64,000 nucleotides of DNA from NCBI RefSeq assembly GCF_014640615.1, contig NZ_BMHH01000003.1, positions 272,375 through 336,374 of the forward strand. The letters run 5' to 3'. The notes under the pieces are model-generated. The model did not search any database and was not told the origin of the DNA. It saw only the letters and a program-made list of their open reading frames with translations. Shown in pieces: positions 8,951-19,823 of the stretch. Made by a program: the position numbers and the translations under genes. This stretch comes from Paramesorhizobium endophyticum (GTDB lineage: Bacteria; Pseudomonadota; Alphaproteobacteria; Rhizobiales; Rhizobiaceae). Position 1 is the first letter of the stretch. Each line of letters starts with the position of its first letter.

Positions 8951-8967
8951 TGGCGCATCCGCCCGAA

Positions 8968-10413
8968 TTAAGCGTTCAGCACCCGCCCGTAGGCATCCAG
9001 CACGCTTTCCTTCATCGCTTCCGAAAGGGTCGGGTGCGGGAAGATCGTGTGGATCAGCTCTTCCTCGGTCGTCTCCAGATTCATGGCGATGACGAAGCCC
9101 TGGACGAGTTCGGTCACTTCCGGGCCCACCAGATGAGCGCCGATGAGTTCGCCGGTCTTCTTGTCGAAGATCGTCTTGACCATGCCGTAGTCTTCGCCCA
9201 GCGCCACGGCCTTGCCATTGGCGGTGAACGGGAAGCGGCCGACGCGGATGTCGCGGCCCTGCTCCTTTGCCTTGGCTTCGGTGAGGCCCACGGAGGCGAC
9301 CTGCGGGGTGCAATAGGTGCAGCCGGGAATCTTCAGCTTGTCCATCGGGTGGACATTCGGCAGGCCCGCGATCTTTTCGACGCAGATCACCGCCTCATGC
9401 TCCGCCTTGTGGGCGAGAAGCGGCGGGCCGGCCACGTCGCCGATGGCGTAGATGCCCGGCACATTGGTCTTGCCGTAGCCATCGATCACGATGAAGCCGC
9501 GATCCGTCTTCACGCCGACGGCTTCCAGCCCGATATTCTCGATATTGGCCTGCACCCCCACGGCGGAAATCATCCGGTCGGCGGTGATGGTCTCCTTCGA
9601 GCCGTCCTTCTTCTCGATGGTCGCGGTGATGGAATCCGCGCCCTTTTCCACCTTGGCGACCTTCGCCTCCAGATGGATCTTCATGCCCTGCTTTTCGAAC
9701 TGCTTCCTGGCGATGGCGGATATCTCGGCATCCTCCACCGGCATGACCTGGTTCATGATCTCGACGACCGTGACGTCAACGCCCATGGCGCGGTAGAAGC
9801 TGGCGAACTCGATGCCGATCGCGCCCGAGCCCATGACGAGCAGCGATTTCGGCAGCGCTTCCGGCTTCATCGCCTCGAAATAGGTCCAGATCAACTTGCC
9901 ATCGGGCTCGATGCCCGGCAGCGCGCGCGGGCGGGCGCCGGTGGCGATGATGATGTGCCTGGCGGTGTAGGTCCCCTCGCCCAGCGTATTCTTCGGCACG
10001 GGGCCGACCGGCTCAACCGGCTTCTTCGACGGCTTGGTGACGGTGATCTCGCCGGGCTTGGTGATTTTCGCTTCGCCCCAGATGATGTCGACCTTGTTCT
10101 TCTTGAACAGGAAGCCGACGCCATTGTTCATCCTGTGCGCGATGCCGCGCGAGCGGGTGACGATGGCCTTGATGTCAGGCTTGATCGTGCCGTCGAGCGT
10201 CAGGCCATATTCCTTGCCGTGCTGCGCGGTGGTCAGCACATCGGCGGAGCGCAAGAGCGCCTTGGTCGGGATGCAGCCCCAGTTGGAGCAGATGCCGGCC
10301 AGATGCTCACGCTCCACGACCGCCACCTTCATGCCCAATTGGGCGGCGCGAATGGCGGCGATATAGCCTCCCGGACCGGAACCGATAACGATGACGTCGT
10401 AGTTGTTGGCCAT
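8968..10413 (-). CDS. lpdA: Dihydrolipoyl dehydrogenase (E3)
   Basis: FAD flavoprotein that reoxidises dihydrolipoamide of the pyruvate dehydrogenase complex with NAD. The 481 residues show the FAD-binding GSGPGGY near the N-terminus, the redox disulfide C42/C47 in GICSNWGCIPTK, the NAD-binding GSGAIGIEFAS, and the C-terminal interface His-Glu pair in HPHPTLSEAM. A Pro/Lys-rich insert (KPSKKPVEP) lies around residue 130. The sequence before the first Cys differs slightly from the common GGTCLNVGC form. It belongs with pdhCBA but is separated from pdhC by a GNAT gene and repeats. Confidence 0.96.
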   Translation of the reverse strand: MANNYDVIVIGSGPGGYIAAIRAAQLGMKVAVVEREHLAGICSNWGCIPTKALLRSADVLTTAQHGKEYGLTLDGTIKPDIKAIVTRSRGIAHRMNNGVGFLFKKNKVDIIWGEAKITKPGEITVTKPSKKPVEPVGPVPKNTLGEGTYTARHIIIATGARPRALPGIEPDGKLIWTYFEAMKPEALPKSLLVMGSGAIGIEFASFYRAMGVDVTVVEIMNQVMPVEDAEISAIARKQFEKQGMKIHLEAKVAKVEKGADSITATIEKKDGSKETITADRMISAVGVQANIENIGLEAVGVKTDRGFIVIDGYGKTNVPGIYAIGDVAGPPLLAHKAEHEAVICVEKIAGLPNVHPMDKLKIPGCTYCTPQVASVGLTEAKAKEQGRDIRVGRFPFTANGKAVALGEDYGMVKTIFDKKTGELIGAHLVGPEVTELVQGFVIAMNLETTEEELIHTIFPHPTLSEAMKESVLDAYGRVLNA

Positions 10414-10435
10414 ACTACCCTGCCTTGTTTTGGTC

Positions 10436-10482
10436 GCGTGATCCTATCCAAAAAAGTCTGCAGCTTTTTGGGACCATGCTCT
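10436..10482 (-). repeat. Family D short palindrome upstream of lpdA
   Basis: Imperfect hairpin with arm ends GTGATCC and GGACCATGC and a central segment AAAAAAGTCTGCAGCTTTTT that can pair internally. It lies 22 nt before the lpdA start and reaches the stop of the upstream GNAT gene. Confidence 0.75.
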
Positions 10483-11071
10483 AGTTCACTTCACGGGTGA
10501 GCAGCACCCAGTCGTGTCTCTTGTCCTGGCCGATGCGCTCCAGCGCTTCGAGCCGTTCAATTTCCTTGAAACCCTGCGCCGCATAAAGCGAAAGCGCTAT
10601 CGTATTGTGGCTTTCGGTGATGAGGCTGATCGCCGGATTGCCGTTGCGCTTCGCCATCTCGATCTCATGGGCGACAAGCGCGCGACCGATGCCTTTGCCA
10701 CGGAACTCCCGGTACACGCCGACGCTATCGACAAAGCGATGGCCGACCGCCTTCCGCTGCAATTCGATCAGCTGATCCAGCACCGGATGTCGCCCAAACC
10801 AATCTGTGACGCTCTCATCCAGCGCAAAGCCGACAGACAAACCGGCGATCTCGCCGCCCCATTCGGCTATGGTCGTGCTTTTCCAGCCTTGCTCCTCATC
10901 GGAGCGCATTATCTGCAGCCCACGCTCCATAGCGGTCTCGGTGCGGCCGTCGAGCACCGCACCATACCAGAGCCAGGACGCAAAACCGTGCGCCGAGATA
11001 TCCACCAGAATGGCGATCTCTGCGGCTTCGCGGCGTTCAGCCGGGCGGAGGTGAAGATGTTCGACCGTCAT
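10481..11071 (-). CDS. GNAT family N-acetyltransferase
   Basis: 196 residues with the acetyl-CoA-binding signature R-G-K-G-I-G-R-A (motif A) in the C-terminal half, preceded by VDSVGVYREF and followed by ITESHNTIALSLYAAQGFKEI (motif B). The acyl acceptor cannot be predicted. It is on the same strand as pdhC and lpdA but separated from pdhC by 280 bp of repeats, so it looks like an addition between pdhC and lpdA. Start at ATG 11071. Confidence 0.85.
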   Translation of the reverse strand: MTVEHLHLRPAERREAAEIAILVDISAHGFASWLWYGAVLDGRTETAMERGLQIMRSDEEQGWKSTTIAEWGGEIAGLSVGFALDESVTDWFGRHPVLDQLIELQRKAVGHRFVDSVGVYREFRGKGIGRALVAHEIEMAKRNGNPAISLITESHNTIALSLYAAQGFKEIERLEALERIGQDKRHDWVLLTREVN

Positions 11072-11141
11072 TGCTCTCCGGGTTCCGCTCTCCCTTGCAG
11101 GAAGGGGGTGGAGCGTCTCTCCAATAAAATCGCCAAGCGCC

Positions 11142-11281
11142 CACGTCCTTCGAGGCTCATTCCGCTGCGCTCCACGAGCACCTCAGGATGAGGGCTACTG
11201 GTAGCGCCGACGCCCCTTCACCCTCATGGTGAGGTGCGATTGGAGCGCAGCGGAATGAGCCTCGAACCACGAGGGTGAAGG
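11142..11281. repeat. Family C intergenic inverted repeat
   Basis: Two inverted arms (about 11147-11194 and 11221-11275) share GAGGCTCATTCCGCT / AGCGGAATGAGCCTCG and CCTCATGGTGAGGTGCGA-type strings. A second copy is at 50757-50892. The 283-bp interval 11072-11354 contains this element, a partial family A element, and no gene. Confidence 0.8.
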
Positions 11282-11295
11282 GGCTCCAGCGCGTC

Positions 11296-11352
11296 ACCAC
11301 CCTCATCCGTCCGCTACGCGTCCACCCTCCCCGCAAGGGGGAGGGGAACATT
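11296..11352. repeat. Partial family A element
   Basis: One arm only: CGTCACCACCCTCATCCG, then CTCCCCGCAAGGGGGAGG. It matches the arms of the elements at 776-970 and 52561-52718. It directly abuts the family C element and the pdhC 3' end. Confidence 0.65.
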
Positions 11353-11354
11353 GA

Positions 11355-12695
11355 TTAGACCAGCATGCCCATCGGGTTCTCGATGTAGCGCTTGAAGGCG
11401 GAGGCCAGTTCCGCGCCGAGCGCGCCGTCGATGACGCGGTGGTCGAAGGCGAAGGTGGCCGTCATGACAGTACCGACCTTGAGCTCGCCATTCTTCACCA
11501 CCGGCTTTTCGATGCCCGCGCCGATGGAGACGATGGAGGCATGCGGCGGGTTGATGATGGAGGTGAAGTTCGACACGCCGAACATGCCAAGATTGGAAAC
11601 GGCCGTGGTGCCGCCCTGATACTCGTCCGGCTTCAGCTTCTTGTCGCGGGCGCGCTTGGCGAGGTCCTTCATCTCGTTGGAGATGACGGACAGCGTCTTC
11701 GTCTCCGCCTTGCGGATGATCGGCGTGATCAGCCCATCGGGGATCGCCACGGCGACGCCGACGTCGGAGTGCTTGTGCTTGACGCGGGCCGTCGAGGTCC
11801 AGGAAGCATTCGCCATCGGCACGTCGCGCAACGCGAGCGCCATCGCCTTGATGATGAAATCGTTGACCGAGAGCTTGAAGGCTGGAACCTCGCCCTTCTC
11901 CGTCTTCGTCACCGGGGCGGATTTGTTGATCTCGGCGCGCAGCTTAAGCAATGCGTCGATCTCGCAATCCATCGAAACGAAGTATGACGGAACCGTCTGG
12001 TGCGATTCGGTCAGGCGCGCCGCAATCGTCTTGCGCATGCCGTCATGCGGCAAAAGCTCGTATGAGCCTTCCTCGAAGAGCTTGAGCACCGCCTCATCGG
12101 ACGGGCCCTTGGCCATGGCCGGCGCGGCCTGCGGCTGGGCAGCCGGAGCAGCCTTTGCGCCGCCGGAGCTAGCTGCCTTCTCCACATCCGCCTTCACGAC
12201 GCGGCCATGCGGGCCGGAGCCGGAAATGGCCGATATGTCGAGCCCGGCTTCCTTCGCCAGCCGCCGGGCGAGCGGCGAGGAGAAAACACGGTTACCGGAT
12301 GCCTGAGCGGGAGCCGCCCTGGGCTGTTCCTGCTTCGCCGGCTCGGCAGCTTTCGCCTCGGGGGCGGGAGCGGGTTTTTCCTCGGTCTTCGGCGCATCCG
12401 CCTTGGCCGGAGCGGCAGAACCGCCGCCCTTCGCCGCATCGGCCACGTCCTCGCCCTCTTCGGCGAGGATCGCGATCAGCGCATTGACCTTGACGCCTTC
12501 CGTGCCCGCCGGGACGACGATCCTGGCGACCGTGCCCTCGTCGACGGCTTCCACTTCCATGGTCGCCTTGTCGGTCTCGATCTCGGCGATCACGTCACCG
12601 GGGGCGACCTTGTCGCCCTCCTTGACCAGCCATTTGGCCAGATTGCCCTCTTCCATCGTCGGGGAAAGGGCCGGCATGGTGATATTGATCGGCAT
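11355..12695 (-). CDS. pdhC: Pyruvate dehydrogenase complex dihydrolipoyl acetyltransferase (E2)
   Basis: Core enzyme of the pyruvate dehydrogenase complex. In order: one lipoyl domain (1-76, lipoylated K43 in [11 protein letters not shown]), an Ala/Pro/Lys-rich flexible linker, a peripheral-subunit-binding domain (SSPLARRLAKEAG... HGRVVKADVE) and a catalytic acyltransferase domain ending with the active-site FDHRVIDGA. Start at ATG 12695 (MPINITMPAL), matching the PdhB N-terminus; a start 21 nt upstream would overlap the pdhB stop. It lies 17 nt downstream of pdhB in the operon pdhA-pdhB-pdhC. Confidence 0.96.
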   Translation of the reverse strand: MPINITMPALSPTMEEGNLAKWLVKEGDKVAPGDVIAEIETDKATMEVEAVDEGTVARIVVPAGTEGVKVNALIAILAEEGEDVADAAKGGGSAAPAKADAPKTEEKPAPAPEAKAAEPAKQEQPRAAPAQASGNRVFSSPLARRLAKEAGLDISAISGSGPHGRVVKADVEKAASSGGAKAAPAAQPQAAPAMAKGPSDEAVLKLFEEGSYELLPHDGMRKTIAARLTESHQTVPSYFVSMDCEIDALLKLRAEINKSAPVTKTEKGEVPAFKLSVNDFIIKAMALALRDVPMANASWTSTARVKHKHSDVGVAVAIPDGLITPIIRKAETKTLSVISNEMKDLAKRARDKKLKPDEYQGGTTAVSNLGMFGVSNFTSIINPPHASIVSIGAGIEKPVVKNGELKVGTVMTATFAFDHRVIDGALGAELASAFKRYIENPMGMLV

Positions 12696-12712
12696 GTCCT
12701 GATCCTTCCACT

Positions 12713-14131
<1,419 letters not shown>

Positions 14132-14144
14132 GTCTTCCCTCCCC

Positions 14145-15185
14145 TTAGAGCAGGATATCGGTGTAAAGTTCGGACGCGTCGGGCTCAGGATCGTTTGTCG
14201 CGAAATCCGCCGAATCGGCGACGATATCGCGCACGTCCTTGTCGATTGCCTTCAACTCGTCCTCGCTCGCCCAGCCTTTTTCAAGGAGGCGATTGCGCAC
14301 CTGATCTATGGGGTCATGCTCGGAGCGCATTTTCTGCACTTCGTCCTTGGAGCGGTACTTTGCCGGGTCCGACATGGAGTGGCCGCGATAGCGGTAGGTG
14401 AGCATTTCCAGGATGATCGGGCCCTTGCCGGCGCGGGTCCATTCCACCGCCTGGTCGGCCGCGGCCTTCACCGCGCGCACATCCATGCCATCGACCTGGA
14501 TGCCGGGGATATCGAAGGACGCGCCGCGCTTCGAAAAATCCGTCTGCGCCGATGCGCGGGCCGTCGAAGTGCCCATGCCGTAGCGGTTGTTCTCGATCAC
14601 ATAGACGACCGGCAGGCTCCAGAGCTTGGCCATGTTGAAGCTCTCGTAGACCTGGCCCTGATTGGCCGCGCCATCGCCGAAATAGGTGATCGAGACATTG
14701 TCATTGCCGCGATATTTGTTGGCGAAGGCAAGGCCGGTGCCGAGCGGCACCTGCGCGCCGACGATGCCATGGCCGCCATAGAAAAACTTTTCCTTGGAGA
14801 ACATGTGCATCGAGCCGCCCTTCCCCTTGGAAAGGCCGTGGCGCCGTCCGGTCAGCTCCGCCATGACACCGCGCGGGCTCATGCCCGTGGCAAGCATATG
14901 GCCATGGTCGCGATAGGCCGTGATGACCTGATCGCCCTTCTTCAGCGCAAGCTGCATGCCGACGACGACCGCTTCCTGGCCGATATAGAGATGGCAGAAA
15001 CCGCCGATGAGGCCCATGCCGTAGAGCTGGCCGGCCTTCTCCTCGAAACGCCGGATCAGCAGCATTTCGCGGTAGGCGTTAATTTCCTGTTCCTTGGTGA
15101 AATCGGCAGGCTTGGGTGCCTTGGGTGCGTTCGAAGAAGCCGCCTGCGCTTTCGGCGCAGGAGCTTGATTAGCCCTCGGTGCCAT
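14145..15185 (-). CDS. pdhA: Pyruvate dehydrogenase E1 alpha subunit
   Basis: 346-residue thiamine-diphosphate subunit that decarboxylates pyruvate together with PdhB. The TPP motif begins [13 protein letters not shown] and ends ENN. The [15 protein letters not shown] loop corresponds to the phosphorylation loop of E1 alpha enzymes. The Ala/Lys/Pro-rich N-terminus (about 35 residues) is typical of the group. It is the first gene of pdhABC. The 210-bp gap to ftsB contains a strong -10 box and an inverted repeat. Confidence 0.96.
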   Translation of the reverse strand: MAPRANQAPAPKAQAASSNAPKAPKPADFTKEQEINAYREMLLIRRFEEKAGQLYGMGLIGGFCHLYIGQEAVVVGMQLALKKGDQVITAYRDHGHMLATGMSPRGVMAELTGRRHGLSKGKGGSMHMFSKEKFFYGGHGIVGAQVPLGTGLAFANKYRGNDNVSITYFGDGAANQGQVYESFNMAKLWSLPVVYVIENNRYGMGTSTARASAQTDFSKRGASFDIPGIQVDGMDVRAVKAAADQAVEWTRAGKGPIILEMLTYRYRGHSMSDPAKYRSKDEVQKMRSEHDPIDQVRNRLLEKGWASEDELKAIDKDVRDIVADSADFATNDPEPDASELYTDILL

Positions 15186-15270
15186 TACTCACTCCCTGTT
15201 ATGGTTGGCGGGGAGGATAAACGGGTGTTACACAAGATACAATATGCGCCCAGCGCATGGCTGCTATGAG

Positions 15271-15326
15271 ATTATAACATCCTAATAATACACAATAAAA
15301 AGGCGATTAACCTGGTTTCGGTTAAT
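15271..15326 (-). promoter_or_regulatory. Putative pdhA promoter with upstream dyad
   Basis: On the minus strand a consensus -10 TATAAT occupies 15276-15271, with a poor -35 (TTTATT-like) 17 nt before it. Further upstream ATTAACC (15306-15312) and GGTTAAT (15320-15326) form a perfect 7-bp inverted repeat around 7 nt, placed about 30 bp from the -10. The dyad could be an operator or a hairpin; no regulator gene for pdh is adjacent. Confidence 0.45.
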
Positions 15327-15395
15327 TAGCTATGCGTTTTCGCGCCGACTCGTGGGTTGCGGATCATCTCCCCGCCTCGCCCGCGCGATCAAAAT

Positions 15396-15710
15396 TCAGT
15401 GCGGCAGCATGATCGTCACCTCATCCGGGCGTGACAGATTCAGGGCGCGGCGCGCCTGCTCATCGAGCATGTCCTTCTCGATGGAACCGTCGCGCACCAG
15501 CGCCACTTCCCGCTCCAGATCGGTGCGCCGGCGCGTCAAGTCGGCGAGCTGATCGTTCATGATCCTGATCTGCTCTTCCAGCTTCACCCGGGCATTGATG
15601 CCATATTCGCCATGATAGGCGTGGAAGCCGAAATAATAGAGAAACGCGGCTGTAAGAGCCGGCACGATCAGCCGTCCACGAATCGATTTGCGCTTCTGTT
15701 TTGTCCACAT
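15396..15710 (-). CDS. Septum formation initiator FtsB/DivIC family
   Basis: 104 residues from ATG 15710 (MWTKQKRKS). Basic N-terminus, one membrane span (LIVPALTAAFLYYFGFHAY), then a coiled coil (ARVKLEEQIRIMNDQLADLTRRRTDLEREVALV) and a short tail. This is the architecture of FtsB/DivIC proteins that bridge FtsL and FtsQ at the division site. An ATG 21 nt upstream lies inside a family D palindrome and is less likely. Location upstream of pdhA and near eno is the usual one in this group. Confidence 0.85.
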   Translation of the reverse strand: MWTKQKRKSIRGRLIVPALTAAFLYYFGFHAYHGEYGINARVKLEEQIRIMNDQLADLTRRRTDLEREVALVRDGSIEKDMLDEQARRALNLSRPDEVTIMLPH

Positions 15711-15726
15711 GGCCCCGATACCTTCG

Positions 15727-15769
15727 CGCATGATCCAAAAGGTGCTGACTTTTCGGTCAGGATCATGCG
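15727..15769 (-). repeat. Family D short palindrome upstream of ftsB
   Basis: Perfect 10-bp inverted arms CGCATGATCC (15727-15736) and GGATCATGCG (15760-15769). It lies 16 nt before the chosen ftsB start codon. Confidence 0.85.
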
Positions 15770-15812
15770 GCTACCAAGGCAGCACACAAACATTGTTTTG
15801 CTTAACAGAGGC

Positions 15813-16763
15813 TTACAGTCCGGCTTCCTGACCGAACTCCGCCGTAATCAAATCGCGCATCCTGCCGATGGCTGGATTGCGCACGGCATCGAAACGCCAG
15901 CTTATACCATAGGCGTAGCGCGGAAACGGTAGCGGGCAGGCAGACAGCGCGAACGGGCCGAGATCACGCAGCGCCCGCGCCGCATGGGCCGGAACCGTCG
16001 CTATGGCATCGGTTCCCCGCAACAGGAACGGCAGGGCGGAGAAGTGAGTCGTCGCCGCCCGAACCGACCGTCGCAGGCCGCGCTCGGCAAGCACGTCATC
16101 GACGATCCCGCGAAGCCCGGAATAGGAAACGAGGATATGCTCGCTGGCCACATATTCCTCGATCGTCAGCGGAGCGTCGGTGCTTCTGGCGCGCCGGTCA
16201 TAGACGATGAGATAATCGGAACTGCCTAGGGAAAGGTGCTTCAGCCGCTCGTCCCCCAGCCTGCCGGAGGTGATGGCGAGGTCGATTTCCCTGTCATGCA
16301 TCGCCTGCGCCGCCACGAAGCTGTTGGTCTGGCGCAGCACGATTCGGACATGGGGCATTTCCCTTTTTGCCAGGTCGAGAATCCGCGCGCCGAAGGCCAT
16401 CTCGAAATCGTCGGATAGGCCGATCCGCACCGGCACCACGGGCGCGCCCTCGCCTTCGTGCGGATTCGCGCCGCCCAAGGTTCCCGCGATGATCTGCAGC
16501 GCCTCTTCTATCGCAGGCCGCAGGAGGATGGCGCGCGGCGTCGGCCGGAGCCCGCGTTGCGTCCGCTCAAACAGCGGGTCGTCATAGACCATGCGCAAGC
16601 GCCGCAGCGACGCGCTGACGGCCGCCTGGCTGACACCCAGGCGAGCGGCGGCCTTCGTCGCGTTCATCTCGCTCATCAGCGCCTGGAAGACGGTGAGGAG
16701 GTTGAGATCGACGCCCCGGTCTTTCGTTTTGTTTATATCTGAATTCCACTCTGTTTGTTTCAT
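15813..16763 (-). CDS. LysR family transcriptional regulator
   Basis: 316 residues. N-terminal winged helix-turn-helix at about 20-80 (VDLNLLTVFQALM ... ATKAAARLGVSQAAVSASLRRLR), followed by a periplasmic-binding-protein-like effector domain. The RG-L-PT motif after the recognition helix is typical. It is divergent from an EamA-family exporter gene with a 73-bp intergenic region, the usual layout of a LysR regulator and its target. Both genes sit between ftsB and eno, a place usually without them, so this pair looks acquired or relocated. Confidence 0.92.
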   Translation of the reverse strand: MKQTEWNSDINKTKDRGVDLNLLTVFQALMSEMNATKAAARLGVSQAAVSASLRRLRMVYDDPLFERTQRGLRPTPRAILLRPAIEEALQIIAGTLGGANPHEGEGAPVVPVRIGLSDDFEMAFGARILDLAKREMPHVRIVLRQTNSFVAAQAMHDREIDLAITSGRLGDERLKHLSLGSSDYLIVYDRRARSTDAPLTIEEYVASEHILVSYSGLRGIVDDVLAERGLRRSVRAATTHFSALPFLLRGTDAIATVPAHAARALRDLGPFALSACPLPFPRYAYGISWRFDAVRNPAIGRMRDLITAEFGQEAGL

Positions 16764-16836
16764 TTATGTCGTATAACCCGATAAGCTTTCCACGCAGAAG
16801 ACATTTCCGTCGCTTCGCGCAGGCAGGCTATCCGAC

Positions 16837-17736
16837 ATGAAACCCAGGCATTTTCTCCTTGCCCTCCTCGTCGCGGCGATATGGGGCATAAACTTCACCG
16901 TGATCCGGGTCGGGCTTGGCAGCTTTCCGCCATTGCTGCTTGCCGCGCTGCGATTTGCCATCGCGGCCCTCCCCGTCTTATTTCTCCCGCGCCCGAACAT
17001 AACGTGGCCGCTTTTCCTCTGGATCGGAGTGATGCTGTTCTTCGGCCAGTTCGCCCTGCTGTTCACCGGCATGGCGGTAGGCCTCCCCGCGGGCCTCGCC
17101 TCGGTCGTCCTGCAATCGCAAGCTTTCCTGACGATCCTGATCGCTTCGGCATTCCTGCGCGAAAGGCCGACGCGCCAGCAGGTGGCGGGAACCTTGGTGG
17201 CATTCGCTGGGCTGGTGGCGATTTCCGCGACGGCGAATGGCGGGGATTTTACGATTGCCGGTCTTGGCCTCTGCCTTGCCGCCGCCCTGTGCTGGGCTAT
17301 CGGCAACGTGCTTCTGAGACGCGCCGGAAAGGTGGATATGCTTGCACTAGTGGTCTGGCTCAGCCTCATCCCGCCAATCCCGCTGCTCCTGTTGTCGCTG
17401 CTGCTGGACGGCCCGCAGACGGTCGGCCATGCGCTGCTGAGCATCAACTGGAGCGGTGCGGGGGCGGTGCTCTACATCGCCGTGCTATCCACCATTCTCG
17501 GATTTGCGATCTGGGGCCAACTGCTCAAGCGCTATACCGCGGCCACCGTGGCGCCCTTTTCCCTGCTCGTGCCAATCTTCGGCGCGGCCTCGGCGGCGCT
17601 GTTTCTCGGCGAAAGCTTCGGCCCTGCCCGCATGGCCGGCATGGGCCTGGTGCTGATAGGTCTCGTTATTGTGGTTTTTCCGGGGAGGAGATTTGCGTCC
17701 GTAGGTCAAAAGGCCGGAAGCGTCGTTGATGCTTAA
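16837..17736 (+). CDS. EamA/DMT family transporter
   Basis: 299 residues with ten hydrophobic segments in two five-helix EamA halves. The N-terminal WGINFTVIRVG and the second-half WAIGNVLLRRAG repeat the EamA signature. Members export amino acids or other small metabolites through the inner membrane; the substrate is unknown. It is probably controlled by the divergent LysR gene. Its TAA overlaps the stop codon of the convergent toxin gene in the tetranucleotide TTAA (17733-17736). Confidence 0.92.
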   Translation: MKPRHFLLALLVAAIWGINFTVIRVGLGSFPPLLLAALRFAIAALPVLFLPRPNITWPLFLWIGVMLFFGQFALLFTGMAVGLPAGLASVVLQSQAFLTILIASAFLRERPTRQQVAGTLVAFAGLVAISATANGGDFTIAGLGLCLAAALCWAIGNVLLRRAGKVDMLALVVWLSLIPPIPLLLLSLLLDGPQTVGHALLSINWSGAGAVLYIAVLSTILGFAIWGQLLKRYTAATVAPFSLLVPIFGAASAALFLGESFGPARMAGMGLVLIGLVIVVFPGRRFASVGQKAGSVVDA

Positions 17737-18029
17737 TCGCCGAACAATATGGCAGCATAATCCATTGCACCATGCAAGATGCGGAGAATGACGATCCGCT
17801 CCTCTTCCACTCGGTAAAAAATCACATAGCTTCCGTGCATCCGGCGACGAATACCGTATTCCTCATATCTGGCCACCAGCGGAAAGCCATTGGGACTATG
17901 TACCAAAGCCTTGCACTTAATACGTATTTCATTGACAAATGAGTCTGCGCGGCGGGGATTATCCTGAGCAATATAATCGGAGATTTTCTCTAAATCAGAC
18001 ACCGCTTCGCGAAAAAACTCAACGATCAT
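17733..18029 (-). CDS. RelE/ParE family toxin
   Basis: 98 residues from ATG 18029 (MIVEFFREAVSDLEKISDYIA). The N-terminal helix pattern, the middle GFPLVARYEEYGIRRR and the end YVIFYRVEEERIVILRILHGAMD are the ParE/RelE superfamily hallmarks. It lies 3' of an antitoxin gene overlapping it by 11 nt. ParE members poison gyrase and RelE members cleave mRNA; sequence alone suggests ParE-like. Longer upstream frames run through the antitoxin gene and were not used. Confidence 0.9.
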   Translation of the reverse strand: MIVEFFREAVSDLEKISDYIAQDNPRRADSFVNEIRIKCKALVHSPNGFPLVARYEEYGIRRRMHGSYVIFYRVEEERIVILRILHGAMDYAAILFGD

Positions 18030-18291
18030 GCCTATTTTCAGCCTGTTCAGCCATCGCCCGATATTTGGCTTGAAGCCGATCAAATACTTCATCCGCAGGT
18101 ACCGTGCGACCTGCTTTGATATCAGCCAAGCCTCGCATGATAGATGCATCGAGCGCGGCCAGTCTTGCCTCCCGCTCCTGTACAAGCCTTACCCCTTCGC
18201 GCAGAACCTCGCTTTTCGAGCCGTAGCGGCCCGTATCGACGAGTTCCTGGATGTAGCTTTCGAGCTGCTTGCCAAGGTCTGCGCTGATCAT
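18019..18291 (-). CDS. ParD-like type II antitoxin
   Basis: 90 residues from ATG 18291 (MISADLGKQLESYIQELVDTGRYGSKSEVLREG). This is the ribbon-helix-helix DNA-binding domain of ParD/CopG antitoxins, followed by an acidic/Ala-rich helical toxin-binding tail. It precedes and overlaps the toxin gene by 11 nt (coupled expression) and presumably autoregulates the pair. The module lies between the EamA exporter gene and eno, inside an otherwise conserved block. Confidence 0.9.
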   Translation of the reverse strand: MISADLGKQLESYIQELVDTGRYGSKSEVLREGVRLVQEREARLAALDASIMRGLADIKAGRTVPADEVFDRLQAKYRAMAEQAENRHDR

Positions 18292-18394
18292 GTGCGTTTC
18301 TCCATCCAATACGGGATGGATACACATATCAGTTTTATCAACTATTATCAATGAATCGCCGCGCGCCAAGGAAGCGCGCGGCGAAAAAGAACAA

Positions 18395-19783
<1,389 letters not shown>

Positions 19784-19823
19784 TCACAAAGGCCGGGGGA
19801 AGTGGAAGAGTGGCGATATGCCC

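Noticed and set aside
8449..10500. Long plus-strand open frame (683 codons) opposite lpdA
   Set aside because: It is an antisense frame kept open by high GC third positions; composition is His/Arg/Asp-rich without any family motif, and lpdA on the other strand is certain.
17733..18185. Extended toxin frame of 150 codons
   Set aside because: The N-terminal 52 residues overlap the antitoxin gene and do not match the ParE/RelE family; ATG 18029 gives the family length.
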